Under the pieces are notes generated by a model. The model did not search any database and was not told the origin of the DNA. It saw nothing but the letters and a program-made list of their open reading frames with translations. Made by a program: the position numbers and the translations under genes. From contig NZ_JAVCWF010000001.1 of NCBI RefSeq assembly GCF_031085375.1, positions 1,798,001 through 1,862,000 on the forward strand: a stretch of DNA of 64,000 nt, written 5' to 3'. The first letter of the stretch is position 1. Every line of letters begins with the position of its first letter. This document shows positions 59,171 to 64,000 of this stretch, piece after piece. This DNA comes from Lactiplantibacillus brownii. GTDB lineage: Bacteria; Bacillota; Bacilli; Lactobacillales; Lactobacillaceae.

Positions 59171-60154
59171 CTATTTAACCATTTTCCGCTCTGCTTCTAC
59201 TCTTTTTATTTTTTTAAGTAGCTCCCCCACACCTCTGATATAGTGGCTATAAATTAATAACACCAAAAATGGCAGTATTATTGCTAGGAGGGTACCGTCT
59301 GTGTTAAATATGGCACGTACTGGAATTCGCACATGGTCAAACAGAGTAGTGAATAGTGAAGATAAACTGACTAAACTTAGTCCCGATCTTACCGAAAACG
59401 AGATAGAAGACACCTTTTTTAAGGTTCTTTCAAAAAAATAAAGATTATCCGAAGACAGTCCTCTTATAAATCTAAAGTCATTCAAATCATCCTGTCGGCT
59501 TTTGTGTAGACGCTGAAAATGTAAGAATACTAGAAATGCAAAAATATTTTCATCCATTAAGTTCAAAGTCTGTTCAGTATTTCTAAAGAGCTCAACATAA
59601 GGTGTATCACTGATTTTCTTTCCCGAAATAACGAATACGATGCTATCCATAAACTCACCATTTATAACCCAAAAGAGGGCCAAAATTGTAAATGCGGCCC
59701 CAAGAATAACTAGATAAGTTCCCAAAAGACCAGGTACCACTGCCTTACATGCTACTTTGAATGCTTGAAAATTCTCATTTGTAAATAATACGTTTTGCTG
59801 AGCAATTTGCTGGACTAAATAGTCCAGCAATAGACTGAGAAAGATTGACGGAAAATGGATAATACTAAGTCCAATAAAGCTTAATGACAGCACAGTTGAT
59901 TTATTTCTAGTTGCAAAAAACAATATTCCAGAGATGAATATCATATTAAATAACATCAACATACGCATACCAAAACCAGAACTAATACCAACTTCTGAAA
60001 AAAATAAGGATAACACTATCATTAAGACAAACGCTGCAACTCCTGTAAAACACATAATTCTCAAAAAGTCCGGAGAAATAATATCTTTTAAAAAATTCGA
60101 TATTTGCCGTTTGAAGGTATAATTCTTCATTTGATTATTATCTGCACTTTCCAA
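59171..60154 (-). CDS. Hypothetical polytopic membrane protein at the polysaccharide-cluster edge
   Basis: 327 residues, not recognised. About six hydrophobic segments in two groups: 30-120 and 140-180, then one at about 290-310. A cytosolic polar part between 190 and 270 has LHKSRQDDLNDFRFIRGL. TTG start seven bases after GGAGG. AT-richer than the genes to its left, as is common in capsule loci. Confidence 0.7.
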   Translation of the reverse strand: MESADNNQMKNYTFKRQISNFLKDIISPDFLRIMCFTGVAAFVLMIVLSLFFSEVGISSGFGMRMLMLFNMIFISGILFFATRNKSTVLSLSFIGLSIIHFPSIFLSLLLDYLVQQIAQQNVLFTNENFQAFKVACKAVVPGLLGTYLVILGAAFTILALFWVINGEFMDSIVFVISGKKISDTPYVELFRNTEQTLNLMDENIFAFLVFLHFQRLHKSRQDDLNDFRFIRGLSSDNLYFFERTLKKVSSISFSVRSGLSLVSLSSLFTTLFDHVRIPVRAIFNTDGTLLAIILPFLVLLIYSHYIRGVGELLKKIKRVEAERKMVK

Positions 60155-60332
60155 TAAAAAGCCTCCATCATAAATTTGTCTATGAATCCTGCTAACAAAG
60201 GATAATCGATATGACTCACTACTTTAATATGTATAATTTAGTGGTGTTTAGCCAAAAGCAATTTTCCAATAAAGATATTGATTATTTTATACCGATGCTT
60301 TTTTAACACATAAACATCCTACACACCAAATA

Positions 60333-61913
60333 CTATATAATTGTATTTTTTACTTTCACTAACAATTTTTGTATTAGGATTTTTACATATTTGAACTCAT
60401 CACTTTTACTTGTACATATTCCAAATAATAATAAAACTGTCAATTCGAGAGCCATAGTATCTAGTATCAACATTGGCAATCCTGCAGATACTGCTGCTAA
60501 CCCTAATTTGCCTACGATTACAATCACAATGAGTGTGAATGCCTCATACATAAAATACTTACAAAAATATCGCTTCAGCGGCAACTTCAGCCCATCATGA
60601 AAAACAATATATGGTTCCCAGAAAACATTTATCAAAATATTACTGCCCAAAGTTCCAATAACGACACCTAAAACACCCATCTGTCCCACTGAAACAAATA
60701 GAAGTGACAATCCAAGGTTAATCCCGGCTTCAATTAATGACTTCCACCTCAAGGACCAATACAATCCCATCCCAGCAATGAAATTTTGAACGACGTAACG
60801 AGCTTGATTGATGGAGTAATTCAGTACGATCACAATCATCACAACTTCTGGCAATAAATAATTTTTCCCTGCCCAAACATTGATAAAACCACTGAATGCA
60901 AAAGCTAAACCAGTTGAAACAAATAAGTTGACGATTGCGTTGATGTACATTAATCGATATAAGACTTTCTCTTGCCGTTCCGGCGTTGCTGTTGCGTGAA
61001 GATTACCAATGCTACTTACGAAGGAACCAATGACCTGCGAAAAAAGGCTATTCATACTCTGAATAACCAACATATAGTTAGAATACTTAGCCACCGCTGT
61101 TAACCCAATAAACATCGAAAGAATTAGGTTATCAGTCCCAAAAACGACAATTGTGCCAATTTTGCTTGAAATCGCGCCAACAACATTCTTTTTAATCTGT
61201 CGGATGGCTTGTCGATCCATCACATACTTTTCTTTTTGAGCTTCTCGTCGAAAAATGGCCGGATATCGTTTCTGCACCATGCGTGATAATTGCCAGTTTG
61301 CCATCAACGTTGCGACCAACTGAATAACTAAGAAACCAGCAAACGATTGCCAAACCATGATAACCACAACCTGACTAATCTGCTGGATCGCCTTAAAGCT
61401 AAAATCATTAAGTGAATTTAAGTACTCTTCTTGCGTTGAAATCAAAAAAGAGCGTTTATGCGCACTAAAATAAGTCATGATTGTACTTGCTAGGTACAAC
61501 AAAAACCACATGGCTAACTGTGTCTGACTAAATACTGGATTCTTAATAAAAGTATAAATCCATGGCGACATGAGTACCCCAACGACCGTTGTCACGCCAA
61601 TAATAACAAGATAAGTCTTCCGATAAAAATCGACCAGCACCCGCAACTTTGGCATATTATTCTCTGCAATTGGTTGATACAACGCGACCGTAATCGCAGT
61701 GCCAATTCCCAAATCCGCAAAACTCAAGAAACTTATAACGTTAGCAAATAAACCATTCAGGCCTAAATAATTCTGCGACAATTCATGGATAAAAGCTGTT
61801 TGAACTAAAAATTTTAATACTAGTCCTACGATTTGAGTGACAAACATTGTCGTTGCATTTAATGAAGCGGCTTTAGTTCGATTCAGTCCTTTATTCATTG
61901 TTAGTCTACTCAT
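60333..61913 (-). CDS. Polysaccharide flippase (Wzx/MATE-like)
   Basis: 526 residues with about 12-14 membrane helices. N-terminal SLNATTMFVTQIVGLVLKF and NYLGLNGLFANVISFLSFADLG are typical of Wzx in lactic acid bacteria. Flips lipid-linked repeat units outward. The start (61913 or 61898) has no clear SD. Confidence 0.9.
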   Translation of the reverse strand: MSRLTMNKGLNRTKAASLNATTMFVTQIVGLVLKFLVQTAFIHELSQNYLGLNGLFANVISFLSFADLGIGTAITVALYQPIAENNMPKLRVLVDFYRKTYLVIIGVTTVVGVLMSPWIYTFIKNPVFSQTQLAMWFLLYLASTIMTYFSAHKRSFLISTQEEYLNSLNDFSFKAIQQISQVVVIMVWQSFAGFLVIQLVATLMANWQLSRMVQKRYPAIFRREAQKEKYVMDRQAIRQIKKNVVGAISSKIGTIVVFGTDNLILSMFIGLTAVAKYSNYMLVIQSMNSLFSQVIGSFVSSIGNLHATATPERQEKVLYRLMYINAIVNLFVSTGLAFAFSGFINVWAGKNYLLPEVVMIVIVLNYSINQARYVVQNFIAGMGLYWSLRWKSLIEAGINLGLSLLFVSVGQMGVLGVVIGTLGSNILINVFWEPYIVFHDGLKLPLKRYFCKYFMYEAFTLIVIVIVGKLGLAAVSAGLPMLILDTMALELTVLLLFGICTSKSDEFKYVKILIQKLLVKVKNTII

Positions 61914-61938
61914 TTCATTTAATTAACCCATAGCTGAC

Positions 61939-62874
61939 CTATAAAACACGTTCAACGATTGAATTGATATAATCAGCATCAATTTTGCCGGGAACATATT
62001 TCTCAGTCGCGGATTCATTGACATACTTGCCGGCAATCACAATCTTTTCGGTTGCATGCCGCAAGAACCACTCATACTCAATATCTAGGTGGCCAATATC
62101 AATTGATTGAATGCCAAATTTTTGTGTTATTCTGCCTGCCAGTACAGTCGCACTCGGTCCTAATGCAATTAAGATCAGTAGGTCTTCAGTCCGAACTTCT
62201 CTTAGATAACGCTCAATTGCCCGTAGAATACCATCGAGACTTTCAAAAGCATTAGTTGCAGGTGCCAAAATGCGGTCAATGCTACGCGCATTATTCAATA
62301 AATCATTACCCATTCCAAAGCGGGTCAACGTGCCCTCTACCATGAGTACAGGGCGTTTGTCCCATAATCCTCGCACTTGCTCAAATCGTTGTTTTGCTAC
62401 CGAATATGTAATATTTTGATCACGATACGGCCTTGTAAAAAAAGCATCCCCGTACACATAGTTATGATTTAAATAACCATAATATTGCGGTAAAAAGCGG
62501 CCTACTTCACGTATCCAAAATACCTTACCTGAAAATTTTAAGGTCATTTGACGATGATAGACAGTCGGTAAGCAAATCAATAAATTAGACTGATTAGACT
62601 TGAGCAAACTTTTCAGTGCTATTGCTAAATTCTGTGAATTAACCTCAAAAGTCCCACCCTGATCTACTTGTAGCATTAAGCGTAATTCACCATCACCAAA
62701 ACGCGCAACGGATAACCGTTCATTGATAATCTTTCCGATAGTCGTCTCAAAATCATCAACTACCACCGGATAAGCTTTCAAATTATGTTGAAAGATCAGT
62801 GACCACCTAAAAAAATTAAAGACACTATGCAACAATGTTTTTTGTTTACTAACCCATTTCAAATCATCACCCAC
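61939..62874 (-). CDS. GT-D fold glycosyltransferase (DUF1792/SP_1767 family)
   Basis: 311 residues. SVARFGDGELRLM has the Asp-Gly-Glu metal/nucleotide-sugar site of GT-D; LIALGPSATVLAGRI and IDIGHLDIEYEW follow. First found in streptococcal adhesin glycosylation (DUF1792). GTG start, overlapping the polymerase stop. Confidence 0.85.
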   Translation of the reverse strand: MGDDLKWVSKQKTLLHSVFNFFRWSLIFQHNLKAYPVVVDDFETTIGKIINERLSVARFGDGELRLMLQVDQGGTFEVNSQNLAIALKSLLKSNQSNLLICLPTVYHRQMTLKFSGKVFWIREVGRFLPQYYGYLNHNYVYGDAFFTRPYRDQNITYSVAKQRFEQVRGLWDKRPVLMVEGTLTRFGMGNDLLNNARSIDRILAPATNAFESLDGILRAIERYLREVRTEDLLILIALGPSATVLAGRITQKFGIQSIDIGHLDIEYEWFLRHATEKIVIAGKYVNESATEKYVPGKIDADYINSIVERVL

Positions 62875-64000
62875 TTACACTTTCGTCAACGGTTTTTCTT
62901 AATTCACATTCTGAACACTTAACCGTAGTTTGCTGCAACCCAAACCCACCAGCCATGATGGCGGCAAACGGCACAATTGCTTGTGGCGTAAATGTATTTA
63001 ATTGGAACAGTGCAGTTCCAAACAAGATTAATGGCAATAAGACGACCACAGAGAAGTAGGGATGATTTAGTTGCTGCTTCATACTGGCCCAATCAATCAA
63101 GCGTCGTGTAATACTATAAAACACCAAGCCCAGCACTATCATGCCTTGAATTCCCATCTGATAGCCTATACTCATTAACGCTGATTCTGCCCCAGTATCA
63201 AAGCTAGTATCACCTAAAGTATTGAAGCCTCCCCGACCAATACCATATCCGAGGGGATTGCTGAGAATCGTTTGCCAAGTATTCTGAATTGTCGTGAAAT
63301 GAGCTGCTGCTGGTCCGGCATAATTTTCCGAATAAAAACGTGAAAATACTGCAAACACACTAATGGTAATCAAAATTGTTCCCCAAATTTTCCCAGAAGA
63401 TATATTGTTTCCGAGTAAACGCATCATCATTATGGCAAATAACACGGCTGCAGCAATTAACATGCCACCCTTCCCACCAGTCAACAACAAGGCAATTCCC
63501 ATGATGGCAACCATTGAGACTCGCCAAAGTTGATTTCTGGTCCAAGGCAAAATAGCCGCGCCAATTGTTTGAGCTGAGAAAAAGTAGCTCAGTGTAACGG
63601 GCTCATAGTATAGTCCACCCATTCGAATCATATGAACATTAAAAATGTCAGTACTAAATCGCCCTGGCAGACCAGTTAATCCTTCACCGACGTTACCTTT
63701 AGCGGCATAAACGTTGGCAATTCCCAACTGAGAATATAATTCAAAGCCTCCAAGAAGTAATATCACACCAGCTACCAGCATCACCACACCTAGTAAGATA
63801 AATAAACGACTAAAAGTATCAAAGTTAGCTTTCTCTTGACCACAACTCGTAAATAACTCAAATGCCAAAAAGAACGTAATCATGTTTCTAACCTGGACCA
63901 AAACATCATTGAGTGAGCCACTTTTAAAGGCCGAAAAAAGTATGGCTAAGCTTAGGAAAAGCATGACAATATATGTTTGATTGAATTTTAGCCGACTTTG
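62867..64000 (-). CDS. O-antigen-ligase / Wzy-type polymerase (5' end outside window)
   Basis: The frame stays open through 64000, so the ATG at 63964 is internal. At least eight membrane helices with a large extracellular loop (ALGIANVYAAKGNVGEGLTG region) and the WzyC-like NPLGYGIGRGG segment. Polymerises repeat units at the outer face of the membrane. Confidence 0.8.
   Translation of the reverse strand, partial: QSRLKFNQTYIVMLFLSLAILFSAFKSGSLNDVLVQVRNMITFFLAFELFTSCGQEKANFDTFSRLFILLGVVMLVAGVILLLGGFELYSQLGIANVYAAKGNVGEGLTGLPGRFSTDIFNVHMIRMGGLYYEPVTLSYFFSAQTIGAAILPWTRNQLWRVSMVAIMGIALLLTGGKGGMLIAAAVLFAIMMMRLLGNNISSGKIWGTILITISVFAVFSRFYSENYAGPAAAHFTTIQNTWQTILSNPLGYGIGRGGFNTLGDTSFDTGAESALMSIGYQMGIQGMIVLGLVFYSITRRLIDWASMKQQLNHPYFSVVVLLPLILFGTALFQLNTFTPQAIVPFAAIMAGGFGLQQTTVKCSECELRKTVDESVSG

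Overview
The window looks like the chromosome of a lactobacillus of the Lactiplantibacillus (L. plantarum) type. The 16S gene resembles L. plantarum 16S as I remember it but differs in the first variable region, so I would not call it L. plantarum itself. The gene sets agree: relQ-nadK-rluD, spxH, pepF-coiA-mecA-spx, ccpA/pepQ, a complete comG operon and cbpB-dapH-dapL. DNA is of moderate GC, SD sequences are strong, and TTG or GTG starts are frequent.

Layout. 1-600 holds the end of cutC. 800-3200 is a leftward operon for pseudouridylation, NADP synthesis and (p)ppGpp synthesis. 3400-10300 is a Spx/ClpXP regulatory neighbourhood: spxH, pepF, coiA, mecA and spx, with an IS1182-family element between spxH and pepF. 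10500-12000 holds a metallo-hydrolase and a TRAP/HmoB-like protein. 12500-19900 is one leftward rRNA-tRNA transcription unit: tandem promoters, 16S, 23S, 5S, then 21 tRNAs and a second 5S. It carries two visible internal duplications. 19800-26400 is housekeeping: S1 protein, cyclophilin, DedA protein, yutF/yutD/yunD cluster and a phosphoesterase. 26500-35200 holds an amino-acid permease, ackA, a DNA-methylase-like protein, comGG to comGA, and rbsK. 35500-44100 holds yebC, a TIM-barrel/DsrE pair, ccpA, pepQ, an aldo/keto reductase with a MerR regulator, two envelope-associated proteins and an MscS channel. 44200-46200 is a YolD plus Y-family polymerase operon with a LexA-type box. 46400-49750 is a LysR regulator divergent from two SDR proteins and a cyclophilin-like protein. 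49800-58960 holds lysine/peptidoglycan precursor genes (cbpB-dapH-dapL, murI), nucleotide sanitation (rdgB), trxA, mutS2 and zapA, with a lone Panacea-domain gene between gene remnants. 59171 to the end is the edge of a surface-polysaccharide cluster (GT-D glycosyltransferase, flippase, polymerase, unknown membrane protein).

The most interesting signal is a family of structured repeats (616-736 minus, 37731-37952 plus, and a minimal copy at 44184). Each begins with ATAGCCGAAACGTG. The two complete copies have the same architecture: 14-nt outer arms, 15-nt inner arms and a 7-nt loop. Their arm sequences differ completely yet stay complementary, which is covariation expected of a selected RNA or ssDNA structure. 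I do not recognise this family.

All function calls come from reading protein motifs and gene order; no database search was possible.
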